A DNA stretch of 64,000 bases, taken from positions 117,501 to 181,500 of the forward strand of contig JAODUO010000861.1 of the NCBI GenBank assembly GCA_025642075.2, in the 5' to 3' direction. Source of the DNA: Ridgeia piscesae (lineage: Eukaryota > Annelida > Polychaeta > Sabellida > Siboglinidae). Below are positions 14,758 to 52,068 of this stretch, in pieces (position 1 is the first letter of the stretch; the number at the start of each line of letters is the position of its first letter). Under the pieces are notes generated by a model. That model was not told the DNA's origin. It made no database searches and saw nothing but the letters and a program-made list of their open reading frames with translations. The position numbers were made by a program, and so were the translations under genes.

Positions 14758-15964
14758 TGTGCCTATCCATACTCCATGACAAACTTTCCCCATCCATATG
14801 ACAGATGAACGGACATATGACAGGTGAACATGTTTCTAGATAAATCCGGAAGGGTCCCTAAATAGCCTGATAGGTTTGAAAGGGTGACAGAACATGACAT
14901 TCAGAATCCACACGCTTTTAGGAATTATGGAATGTCACAAAGATGAAATTAGCATTAAAATACTTAGAACTGTATGTTTACTGTGGGTGGTCCAGGTAGA
15001 GATGACTCTATATTTGTTCTGTCTTCAGCGAGACGTCTTGTCTGGTCTCAGTTGGGTACCTGTTCCATATACATAGTTGTCATAGCCGTCATAAGGCCTC
15101 CCTTTGTGTGTCAGGTTACACGATTGCATAATTATCAAAGATGATCAACGTGTTCATTGTTAAGATCTGTATATCATAAGACTGTATGTTGTTATTATTA
15201 CTCTGATGGGTGGATCGTGAAATAATGGCGCATATATCATAAAAGAATGCTCATTGTGATTGCTGTGATAATATCAGCAAGTCAGAGCAATGCTTTCAGT
15301 TGCGGATAACAGGTTGTGTTTTGTCAGTCCCGCTAACTGCAGTTCACGAGAGATGTGAAAGAGATTTAATTCATAAGAGCAATTGTTCTGTCACGTTTCT
15401 TACTCACAAAAACACAAACACTTGAATAAAGAATGCACTGGAAGGTGTGTGAGTGCAATATAAACTCACAGACTGATGTGTGGAGGTCAGGAGTAGTTTG
15501 GCTTGTCACACTGACTTGACTGCATGGTGATACTTGACTGTGTCAACTAGGGGTGGTGACATCAGTTTGACAGGTCCCATAATTCAAAAGTCTTACACAA
15601 GGGGTGGTTCAGTGATCACTATATATCATGGGAAAGTAAATTGTTATTGTGGCGCTATCTAGTGTATTAAACATGTGGTAGTGTAGATTGACGCTGGCAG
15701 CCAGTCTAGATAAAACCACAAGTCCCACCCTGTGGTTTCGTTGGGGGTGACAGGGAGTTATGGGATGTCATGACAGCAGAGAGCATTCTGGGGAGACACC
15801 CCAGTACAATAGCATCCTACGACTAATTGTCAACTACACCAAACTGTCACCTGTCACCTGTGGAGAGACAGTGACAGTTACCTGAGTCAATTACAATGAG
15901 CACACCTTTCATGTGTCCAGAGAACAAGAAGCAATCACCAGCTCACTCCTGTGTGTAGTGAGTA

Positions 15965-16079
15965 CAGGTGATGTCAGTCAGCGGGTCATCCCCACCACTT
16001 GTGTCCTTGTGTCCCTTTCACAGGTGACGTCAGTCAGAGGGTCATCCCCACCACTTGTGTCCTTGTGTCCCTTTCACAG
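15965..16079. repeat. 56-bp tandem duplication
   Basis: Two adjacent copies start at 15,965 and 16,021 with CAGGTGAYGTCAGTCAG and differ at only a few positions. This is a recent small duplication. Confidence 0.9.
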
Positions 16080-17266
16080 TGAGTTCTTCTGGAATAACTA
16101 ACCCATCATAGCAAGAGGAATATTATTGCACAAGAAGCAGTCACTTTAAAAAAAGTTATTTCCGGTTAGCACAATAAGAATAGTCACTAGATGGTGAATA
16201 ACCATTATATTCAACAAGAATAGCTGCATATGATATAGTTGTATAATCATGTCATGGTATAACATGGACATTTTGGGTGTTAATCTTTTAGCAATAAAAT
16301 CTACTGTTTTGCGTATATGTCTGCCCTTCGTGGCTTAATTTATGCAAGTTCTAATACAGTTTAATTTAACATTAAACTATATTTTAGGCCTGAATTTGCG
16401 TTGCAAGGTGAAACTATTGACGATAATTGAGATTGATAACTGCTAATATTAGATTGGTTAAAACATAGATGTGAGAACTCGTGAATAGCACCAGTCCTGT
16501 CACACTTGAATGAGAACATCATTAAATCATTGCAAGCATTTCTGTGCAGTGTCATTCCTTCTGTTAGCTGTCCTTATCTCAGTCCTGGGCTGCCAGTAAC
16601 CTGGGTCAGAAACTGGCCCGTGTAAACAGTGCATGTCTAGAAGAAGTCTGTCTTCATTAACCCTCCATTGATGAGTTGCCTGGTACATGGGATGTGTTAT
16701 ATTTATCACACTTAACCAGGGAAGAACCGGATATGAGCAGTTATGGAACACAAGTCAGATGGAGTGGCTGTTTCCGTGGTAAACAGCATGAGGGTAGACA
16801 GAGGGAGGGTGTAGGGTGAACCCTTGAAACTGGGCAGACAACAACACCCACCTACACACCCTCTGTGAGGGAGCCCAGATGACAGACATGTGACCCAGGG
16901 TGACTGCAAGGACAGATGGCCCAGTCCCAAGTTGCAGAGTCAGAGGAAGCATGGGAGGAGACTAGGGAAGACGGGAATGGCCAGACTGGGTCTTACAGGG
17001 AGTTGAGGGGACAGTCCGGACAGGTTAGAACTTTGATTTATGATTTCTTTTGCTCACTCAGTGTAGTGGGAGAGATTATCACCTGGCTGGGTCGTCAAGC
17101 AAATGGAGACAGATACAAGACTCACCTTCTTTCCGAGCTGGGCAGCATGGTTAAGTGCAATATTGGGGACAGCAGGGTCGTCACACAATGTAAGACAATG
17201 TGCACACATATGTCCTGTTAATTAGTCAGATGCTTCTGTGACTTCTTGTAATTTGTAATGTTTATT

Positions 17267-17269
<3 letters not shown>

Positions 17270-17323
<54 letters not shown>

Positions 17324-17324
17324 T
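17270..17324. repeat. (TA)n microsatellite
   Basis: An uninterrupted AT dinucleotide run of about 46 bp followed by a few GT units. Confidence 0.95.
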
Positions 17325-17788
17325 TCTTCTAAAATTAAAATAAATAGTTGACACGTTGATTAGTAATAACTAATACATGCTGGTATGAGGACATTGCGTC
17401 ACAGCTCAGGTGATGTCATGAAGTCATTACAGGTGACACTAAATAGAACACATAAGCAGTGAGTCATCACTTCTCACAGATATTATCAGTTGTGTTGGCC
17501 CTACATTGTCACAGTGCCTGGGTCACAGGTATGTGTGTCTACCTACTGTAGGTGGGTCGTCTGTCAGCCTGACTTGTGGACTAGTGGCTCACCTCACTGT
17601 GTCAATGTTGCTTGTGTGAGTCACGCACACTTCATTCACTCTTACTGCGTCACCCGTTTCCTTTTTGATGCTGTGTAGCATTCAAGGAAAAACTATTTAC
17701 AGTCGTAGAGTAAATGACAAGCGCATTATGATGCTTGGGTAAAGTCTACTTGCTGGCAGAGAGTGTTGTGTAGTCGTTCTGCTGGCCC

Positions 17789-17899
17789 TGTGTGTACCAG
17801 TGGACAGACGTGTGTGTACCAGTGGACAGACGTGTGTGTACCAGTGGACAGACGTGTGTGTACCAGTGGACAGACGTGTGTGTACCAGTGGACAGACGT
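17789..17899. repeat. 22-bp tandem repeat, five copies
   Basis: Five near-perfect copies of a 22-bp unit with the core ACCAGTGGACAGACGTGTGT. The small open frames on both strands come from the repeat. Confidence 0.9.
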
Positions 17900-18795
17900 T
17901 GGACAGGTCGTACGTAATCTCTGTAAGTAGGTTTCTGTTTGTTTTGTGGATTATGGACACAATCCAGGATGTTTTACTGTTTGGCTTGTGTTATTTAGGT
18001 ATGTAGCCAACACCGTAGCCTGACATATAACGGATGTACACACAGTCACATACACACATGCACACACACAACATACACACACGCTGATTTTTGTAAGGGT
18101 TGAAGAGAAGGAATACATTTGTACGAGGCAGAAGAAAAAGGTTGATAATAATGTAACGTAATGTGTAAATAGCTGATGTTACTGGTATATCTTTGACCTA
18201 TCACACCAGACGTACTTAATCCATACAGGTAGAATCTCACAGGTGAGAATTCCTGTCATCTACAGGTGTATAACTGACATACTGACACCAGTTAAGTTGC
18301 TGTCTCCTGAGACGGACATGAAGATGTTGATAATGTAGATGTTATATTCCCAGATATTTTATCTTTAAGTGAGTGTATTTTTGACACTGGGTGCCTTGCC
18401 GGTGACACTTGAGCCCTGGGATTCTCCGTCCCACCTGGCTCTATTTATAGTGATAAATGAGCACAGCCTGCTCTCCCATAGACCCATACATGCCCCTTAA
18501 CATGTTGGGTAATAACATATCAGATTGCCCCCCACACACTCACCACACCCCCTCCCCTGTCAGCTGACAGCTGCTGTATGGGGCGGGGTTTATTGAGTCA
18601 CTGAGGTGTCCAGTCAGTGAGGACCATTGTTTCAAGGTCTAATGATTTTCAAATGGTGGTTAATCTCAGGGTGTGACTGTCTTGATCAGTGTAAGTAGAA
18701 CCTGTCTGCAACGACCACTCACTACAGGTTAGTTCATATTAAAAAGACGGGGAGCCATGAAAGTAGCCATTTAAAACAAGTGTCACTTAAAACAC

Positions 18796-19131
18796 AGGGC
18801 GCAGTGGCTCAGGGGTAGAGCTTCGGACTCTCAACTAGGAGGACCCGGGTTTGAATCCTGTGCTGCAGTGTTAAAACCTTGGGCAAGTTTTTTCACTCTA
18901 CATTGCTCCAGTTCACTCAACTGTATAAATGAGTACCTGGCTATAGACAGTGGTGGATATGTGTACGAGCAGTCTTTGTACATTAATTGTCTGTATGGCT
19001 GAATGCTTCCCAGAGAAGTTAAGACAGTGTCTAGTTGAACAGGTCTGTCAGGGAAGTAAAGTGTAAAGTACTTTGAGCAATCCTGAGGACTGGATACTGC
19101 GCTATTATAACAATTTACCCTTTTTACCTTT
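18796..19131 (+). mobile_element. tRNA-derived SINE, copy 2
   Basis: The tRNA-like head begins at about 18,797, with A box TGGCTCAGGGG (18,805-18,815) and B box GGTTTGAATCC (18,848-18,858). A central domain with TTGGGCAAGTTTTTTCACTC follows. The 3' segment has AAAGTACTTTGAGCAATCC and GATACTGCGCTATTATAAC. The sequence aligns over its whole length with the - strand copy at 12.1 kb. Both keep recognisable internal RNA polymerase III promoter boxes, so both appear full-length, although each carries its own mutations. Confidence 0.87.
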
Positions 19132-22100
19132 AAAACAGTGTTTGTCCAAGACAGGTCTACTGTGAAGTGTAATCATATAGTAATCATAAAGTTTTGCCTG
19201 TGCTTCTGTCATGTCTGTGAAATGCACAGTCTAACAGTGGCTTACAGAAGCTCATTGAAGGATATGAGGTATGAATTTATTGCAAGTTCTGTATCAGTGT
19301 TTGCTCTGTGTAGACTCTGGTGGGCAACGTTTCTACAGGTTGACAATATATATGCAGTTGTTGCTTCTGCAGTTACCACTGGTGACAAATACAACTGAAA
19401 GTCATGTTTCTGAGTGAACAGTGAACGTCGTGTTTCACAGTGTGCTCAAAATTTAAATCGGCCCACCCATGAGTGTTGTGTTTGTTTGGTATGGATATTT
19501 TTGTCTTAACTACGTCATGCTTCAGCCCTGCTGGCCTTACCTGTAATTGTCACCGTAACTGATTGCTTGATAACAATTAATGTTACAAGTTACTTTTTTC
19601 TGGCCTTGGGCAACTTATGAAATGTTATTGTGGAGCCGCCCTCAATTTGTACCTGGCCAAGTTATTAAGGCAGCATTGTGTGTATACCTGTGCCAATATA
19701 CAGGTACAGTAATGTCACTAAAACACCTGTCATGTGGACTTTGTTAAATGACAAATGATAGTTGTGGAACAGGTGTTGTGAGTGGCTCATGAAAAGTATT
19801 CATGTAAAAATACTGATTTTATGTTTTTATTCACTTTCAAACTTGGTTAAGAATATATGGAATTGGAATTTGATCCTGGAATTGTTAAGATCCGTGTTAG
19901 GATGTCAATATTGACAGGGACAGAAACTGTACACAAGTCTTTCTAAAGCCCGGTTGTTGAACGTGTTATTGTAGGATCTAGTTGCTACCTCTGGGCCTTC
20001 TCATGGCAGTTTAGATTTCCCCCGATACGCTATCTGTGTATTGCCAATTAAGTTCCACCAACAAAAGCTGGTAGTCATTTCCACAGCTGAATTGACTGGG
20101 TGAGTGAGTACTGCAGGCCTGTGGGGGCTTCCCTTCTAATAGCGGTCTGCCTCCTTTCTACACAAGAGAGGATGCTGGCAGAGAGTCTGAGCATTAACTT
20201 TAATGTCTTGAGGGAAGTCTAGGTTGAAGTTTTATATCTCACCTGTTTGGGCTTAGGGGGTTCACTTGAGAGAAAGCACAGAGATAGTACAGACTCTGTG
20301 GTTGTTTTATCTGTAGGACTCGGGGCAAAGCAGAAGGAAGCCCATTTTTAATGTTCATGTCTCACATGTGAGGTTGGGGGGTCCACGTGGTTACAGTCTT
20401 TTAACTCTGTCTCATCTGTGTAATTTGTGAGGGCAAAACAGAGGGAAATCCATGATTAATTGTTTTCAAGTCTCATTTGTAGCATGTGGGGGTCACCGTT
20501 AGGGGGAAAACCAGGGATAATCCAGGTAACATTTTTGTTTCATCTGCAGCAGGGGACTGGTAAAATACATACTGGATACCTGTACTTGTTAATAGAAAGT
20601 GTGTTCAAAATTCACCATTGCTCATATACATGACAGCACACAGACAATGTAGTGTGTAGTTTGTATCCTGTGAGAACAGTAAACCCGTAACAGTCAGATA
20701 ACGCACGGAGGAGATTAATTATGAGCATCTTGAAACATGGACATGCTGTAAGAACCCTTGTCAGTGTCACCCTAAAGCAGTCCAGACCCTGGCGGAGGTA
20801 CACTCACTACGCTGGTATCTTGTGGACACACTGGCCAGACGCCTCAGTGTAAACAGCAGTGGTAGGCTAGGCTGGTCACAGCCGACTCTGTCTTATGTCT
20901 GGCCAGTCCTGTGTAGAACCCAGTCTCAGTCTACAAGTATCAACACAGACAGGACTGTGTCTGCTCACCACACCAACTCTCAGCAACTGGTGCAACTATA
21001 TTTATGCAGTTGTTTGTCAGTGACTAAAAGCTAATCAGTATTGCCAATTTGGTAATTATTGTGTTTGTTTATTTATTTATAATCGATTGTAATTAATTCA
21101 AAGCATAAGTGGAAATATAATTAAACATAAACATGGTAACACTGTCTGGTTGAGATACGATTGCATATAATGTGCTGGTGCCCATGGCCATTGCTTTCAG
21201 TGTATGGAAGTCAGATAAGGTTAATCCTTATTTACCTGTACAGTGAGATATACCTGGATCAGTACCTGAGAACAAATAAGCCGTCATCAGATCACAAAAA
21301 GCCTACAGATAACTAATTAGGCTTAAGGAACTAGAGGTGAGGCAAAAGTTGTAGACAAGACTGGTCCCTGTGTTTTGAGAAATGTAATCACAACCAGGCA
21401 CTGTGCTGATTGCCAGGTAAAGCCAGGTGCGCTATCAAAGGCGTACCTGAGTCTTGTAATTATCAAATTACAGTTTGACCTGGGAACATGTAGATGTATT
21501 GTAGACACAGAGTGTTTAGTGGAGTTGACTACAGGCCGGGACACTGTGGGACATGTCATCAGTCTGCGCAGTAATGTCCGAGGTGGGAGATAACTGACAA
21601 TTATGTTTGTCTGGTCTTCACCTGATTTGTAGGTTAGAAAGGTGTAATTGGTGGGGGACTTCTGACAATGACGGCCTGTCAGACTGACAGGTAGGGTGAC
21701 AGGAGACATGTAGTATCTTACTGGGTGAAGACAGCTAGATGTAGGGTTGCAATCCAACAGTTGTTGGGATTGCAGCAAGCTGGGTGAGATCTGGGAGAGG
21801 GAAAGTGTTTTAAACTGATACTGTTCCACGCACAGTGAATGAGTCAGTGACTTTGTGGGTCAATTGAAAGGTCAGTTTCATTCAGTTTTATTCAATGCCA
21901 GTAGATGGACAGAGGTAGAATAAATAAGTGACTTTAGTCTCGTGTAAATCTGAAAGGAGAACATGTTCCTGTTTTGCTGTAGCACTTCCACTATGTGGTA
22001 TACTTGACAGCAGTTTGTGTCTAGTTGTATTAGCTGACTGAATGGAAGCATGGACACACACAGGGAACAGAAGGGATGCCGTAGGATGTTTCAGGGGAAG

Positions 22101-23808
22101 TTTCAGGGGAAGTTGAGGATCTGACGCCTACTGGTGGCATCTGGTGTGGTCGGGAAGAACCTAATTTAATCCAAGTAGGAAGGATGTTGTGTGGTCACTG
22201 GTCAGTTGGTCAGTAGTTAGTGTGGGATTGAGAGCCCAGGCAGCTGATCCCACTTAAACATCTGAGTAATGCGTGTTGCTGAGATAAGCCATAGTTCAGC
22301 AGGGGTGAGTGAAACTGTGGATTTGACAGTACCCTGGTAATCCATTACATTGACATCTCTGTGCATTCACTTATGGCCCCCACCCTGCTCTCGCAGTCTA
22401 CAGCACAAGTGAGTCCATGTTCCTTGGCTGTTGACACAACCCAGTAATTCAGACACACACTGTTTATGGCTGTGTCAATATGTGAAATATCATCTGTCGC
22501 TGTACTGGGAAATAGTGGCAAGGAAACCGTAGAGTTCTGTTATTGTCGGTGCAATTGATTTGCAATAAAATACTGCGCAGGTTCCTGGTTTAAACCTTAG
22601 ATCAAGTATTGACTGACAGCTGCAGAGATGTCCAGATGTGCTTAGGGGTAATTAGTTGGGGTAATTAGCAAGGTAGGATATTTCATGCTTCATTTCCTGC
22701 AGGGTGCATTTATGGGGTGCAGTGATGAGGGTGAATTGGGTGGACAGAGTGGAAGGTGGGAGAAGTCTCAATCAAATGTGCATTAGGAGTTCACGAGCTG
22801 GCTGGACGCTGTGTCTGGACAGGTCTGGTGGTGACAGCAGTGTCTGGGTCAAAGTGGTCAACTAATGTGGTGTACCTTTGATAAGACTACTGTGTCACTT
22901 GCTCCAGGCTGTTCACCTGAGTAGATATGGCGGGATGTCCACTGGGTCTAGTGTAGAAGCCAGCAGGGAGGACAGAAAGACAGTAGAGCTGTAACAGTGG
23001 GTGCAGTACAACCGCAATTCGCAACACGCAAGGCGACATTCCATGGCTGCGCAACCGCATCTTTTTCTCACTGCTCGGGTGACGGAGGTGTTGTTTCATT
23101 GAGTCTAATTCACCACTTAATCGGTTCTGGTATGTGACAATTGGAGACAATGACTGACACCTGCCAGTCATACAGTGGCTGCACCCAATCCCCCCACTAC
23201 ACCCAGTTCAGACAGGGGAGGAGTTTCAGGAGGGCGACCTGCGTTGATGAAACACGTCATTGTGTCACTTTGGGAGTAATGTTAGGTGACATTAGTACAA
23301 GTGTCAAGTACATTTGTGTAGGCAGTTTGACATCTGCGACTTGTGTCGTGTTGCAAGACAGATTCCTTCCTGTCTCTCTTTGACGGGATCGCAGGGCAAG
23401 AAAAACAACTTGTTTATCTGTAATCCATCGCATGCCGTAATCTCTTCTGGCCCAGGTCTGTTGCGTTGCATCTGCAGTTCTGCACTACATGTATAGCTGT
23501 TTCAAGGGATTTATCAAACGTTGCCAGATTCAGCAGCGAATAAGGTAGTGTGTTGACATACAACTTGGGACAGGTTTATCTAAGTAGGCATTGTATTTGG
23601 GTCATTCTTTTATCTTATAAGTGTTGCTTGCTTTCTTCGGTGACTGTTGATGTGGAATATATGAATGTGCAGTGGTTGTATGTGTCTGCAGATCAAATAA
23701 TCTTTAATACACAAAACTGTGCACGTAGACATAAAACTACATGACATCTGTGTGCATTGCATGTGTAGTACATTTATTAAACTTACAAATAATATTTTAC
23801 TTTTCCAG
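19132..23808. other. Non-coding sequence upstream of the first recognised RhoGEF exon
   Basis: No exon can be supported. The 168-codon open frame on the - strand at 21,323-21,829 resembles nothing and lacks coding signs. If the RhoGEF has 5' exons, this stretch is probably intron or promoter-proximal sequence, but no promoter element can be assigned. Confidence 0.5.
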
Positions 23809-48995
<25,187 letters not shown>

Positions 48996-49720
48996 CCACC
49001 AGTAGATTGCCTTGCTTCGGCAGAACATGTCCAGTTATTTGCCTGATGATTATTTTTGAGAGACGCTGTACTAGCAATGACAATGCATTGTTATATATAA
49101 TTACATGACTTGTGAATGCCAGGTTTTGTGCAGGGATACAAGGTTCGGAAGTGAATTTAATTAATGGGTATATAAGTGATGAATACACCGGCGTGCCTTC
49201 AAATCTTCTGCGTATCGTATTTGCCTTTCCAGTGATGATTGGGGGCGATCAAGTCATGCTTGGGTCATGAAGCGGTGATGGGAAACAGATCTACAGTTTT
49301 CAGTTAAATTTTTAAGTTGATTGCATTTAACTGCAGATTATTTGCATTAGAATAGGATATTTTATGCATTGCAGCTAACATATCACTGCTTTTTTCTATT
49401 TTTCTCCTATCATGAAGAAATCGTTTTGCCTAATTTGAGGACCGGTAGTCACTTTTTGGAGAACGTGGATTTAAGGATTGCTGTTTGCTGCTTATGCTAG
49501 GAGATGGTGCCAAATACACACGCTAGTGAATAGTGTGTCTACGTGTGACAAACTATTTATTTACTCAGTTTGTTCTTCAGTCTTGTCAGATTGAATCAAA
49601 ATACCGGTACCCTTGTATAGAAAAAGGTTAAGTTATTTTATAGCACTGTTTGAATTAATTATTTTATGATATATGTAATATTATTAAATTTACAATAAAT
49701 TTTATGATGTTGAAGATGTG
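48996..49720 (+). other. RhoGEF 3' untranslated region (approximate)
   Basis: AT-rich sequence after the stop codon leading to the AATAAA at 49,694. The 3' end is placed about 20 bp after the signal by general rule. Confidence 0.6.
49694..49699 (+). promoter_or_regulatory. Candidate polyadenylation signal AATAAA
   Basis: A canonical hexamer about 700 bp after the RhoGEF stop codon, followed within 20-40 bp by GT-rich sequence (GATGTTGAAGATGTGTG), the usual arrangement for cleavage. Confidence 0.6.
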
Positions 49721-50940
49721 TGAACTTTGCAGCGTTTATTAATGTATTTTGTTACCTCATGTGAACCTCCATATAATGCAGTCTTTTTTGTGGAACACTG
49801 CGTCGTTTTAAAAAATAGCCTCTACTTGTTAAAATGTATTTATTATTTGATTTAGTATAAAGGCAGCAAAATGACACATTCGGCAATAGCATGCCCACAG
49901 TGTTCCACATTAAATACTCCATTATACGTTAATGTTACATGTACAGACGGAATACAAACATGCACACCTCAACATTCTCTATTCACCCCGTTGTTCACAT
50001 GACTCTCTTTGTGGTTCCAGGTGCCAGCACTGAATACCCAGCATGCACTGCTGCCCTAACCCCTCTGACTTCTTGCACTACACCCAAGTGACCACTGGAG
50101 CATGCACGCACGCGCGTGTGTATGTGTGTGTGCGCACAGTTGCCGTGACGCAACTGGAGCTGACCTGTGTGTGCTGCCTGCTCCACCTGCTCCACTTACT
50201 CACCTCGCTTCCTCTGCTTCATCGGTGGTGCCTGCTTTACTGCTCCACTGTCTGCTGCACTGTCTAGTCTACCTGGTGAACAAGGCTGCTTGTTATGTGT
50301 CATCTGTCACTGCCAACCGGGTGTTAAGAAACTGATTTTAACAACCGAACATTAAGTCTGGACATGAACCAAAAATGACTGTCAGTCGATTTTGTGATTT
50401 TGGCAGAAATGCATTCCTCATAACCTCATCTTGTAATGTCCAGTTTGTTCTCCTTGATAGACCATCCAAAGCTAATGTCATAAGTGCATTTGTGAACCGT
50501 AAGATTAACGTCTGTACATTATTAGACAAATTACATCGTCTCTTGAAATTATGTTTTCATAAAGGTTGCGTAAAAGATATAAAAAGTCAACTTCGCAATC
50601 TTGTGGCTTAATACTCCCTTTGCTGTGACAGGTCATGTCTTAATTAGATTTATATGCATAAAGTCTTAGAAACCCTGTCCCCCTGTGTATGCCCCGACCC
50701 AACGTGTTATTGTCACTGCATAGGGTACAAAGTAATCCTACCTCTTGCCCTCTGTCTCTGATGTCTACATACTGCATATGTAATTACCAGGTGCTGTTAC
50801 CCCCTTCCTGTTCATCAGTTTCAGGTAATCGCATACATATTTTTTTCAGTGATTGTAATAATTAATTATTACTCCTAATTACATAAAGAATGATTAATTT
50901 TTATAACTGCTCGGAAAAAGATTAAAATTATATATATATA
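49721..50940. other. Intergenic sequence
   Basis: Nothing supported. There is a short GTGTGT stretch near 50,116-50,135 and several small open frames without coding signs. Confidence 0.5.
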
Positions 50941-50950
50941 CATACACGTG

Positions 50951-51021
50951 TATCATCGCTTAATTACCCTCTGACAGCCTACAATAACTGCTTATTTCAT
51001 GTAATATATATATATGTGTTA

Positions 51022-51088
<67 letters not shown>

Positions 51089-51133
51089 ACATGAGGTAAG
51101 CAGTTGTTATACGCTGTCAGGTTAAGCAATGAT
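50951..51133. repeat. Fold-back (inverted-repeat) element with AT core
   Basis: The left arm at about 50,951-51,006 contains ATCATCGCTTAA, CTGACAG and AATAACTGCTTA. The right arm at about 51,085-51,133 carries their complement (TAAGCAGTTGTTAT, CTGTCAG, TTAAGCAATGAT) with small indels. The ~78 bp between is (AT)n and (GT)n. The structure is that of a small MITE or fold-back element, or an arm-to-arm hairpin grown around an AT repeat. Confidence 0.8.
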
Positions 51134-52060
51134 CTGTTCTCCTATGCATCGTTTTCATACATTAACATTTTACACCGACATAGAAAATCACAACCAGAAG
51201 TCTCGCCTCCCAGGGTTTAAAGGTCACCGTCTTCTTAAAGAAGCTTGGCTTTCAGTCTCCACCATCCTCATGACCCAGGCACTTTCGAACACATCAATAC
51301 CCCTGGCGTATTGATCTATCAGAATGTGTCAGCTGTTGTACTAATAGATCAAATCATACATTTGGGAAAGTGGGGCCTCTATAGTAACAGGCTGGCTGGT
51401 AGGATGCGCAGACAGACATCTGTATTTGCTATTTGAGTTGGTGCACTTGCTTGTATCCCGGAATCAAGACCTCTGAAGACAACACAAGGGAAGACGTACC
51501 ACCGACTCGGCAGATGTCCGGCAATGCAGGGTGGTGGACGACTTCTGCCACCCCTGGTCTTGACGGGGTGTCGTCATTCAAGTCATATCTCTCAGTGTTT
51601 GTAAACGGTGATGCACACAGCATCGTCTCAGGAATTGAATTCCATATGTTTGCACAAATAACTTACTTTGTTTCAGTACAACTCATAAATAAAATGGACC
51701 AGGGAAAATAATTGATAATTAACTTATGTGATACTTCAAAAATTAAACCTTACCATATATAAGGAGTTGCCAAAAATATACAGTAGGTAAATAAATGTTG
51801 TGTGAAGTTAATGGTAAACTGTATACAGTTATAAATGTAGATAGTCACGAGACATATATTTATCCTGTATTTATAGGGAAACAAGTGTTTGTATGTTTCT
51901 GATGTTTTTAGTTGTGCAGTAGGTCACACCAGACCATATGTAAATATTAATTTATGAATCAGTTCCGGCTGAGTGACAAGGAGAATGATCCTGACGCCTG
52001 CTGGGGAGAAACCAAGGTTGTTGTCAATAGGGATGGGATATTAATTTGTGCAGTAACCAG
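51134..52060. other. Unassigned sequence before the 33-bp array
   Basis: A 92-codon open frame at 51,433-51,711 and the unique 5' part of the open frame beginning at the ATG 51,954 are visible. Neither resembles a known protein and no splice partners are evident. Confidence 0.45.
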
Positions 52061-52068
52061 CAGTTGTG

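Larger units (their letters stand above)
12458..18795. other. Intergenic sequence with small tandem duplications
   Basis: No supported gene. Besides the repeats listed separately, the stretch is ordinary AT-rich sequence. A 108-bp segment at 16,916-17,023 opens with ATG and ends at a GT. It could be imagined as a 5' exon, but it ends in phase 0, while the first exon of the downstream gene needs one carried-over base, and it resembles no known protein. Confidence 0.5.

Noticed and set aside
16916..17023. Possible 5' coding exon for the RhoGEF
   Set aside because: Ends in phase 0, whereas the next recognised exon requires one carried-over base. No convincing acceptor, and no family resemblance.
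21323..21829. 168-codon open frame on the - strand
   Set aside because: No similarity to a known family and no coding bias visible; no adjoining exons.
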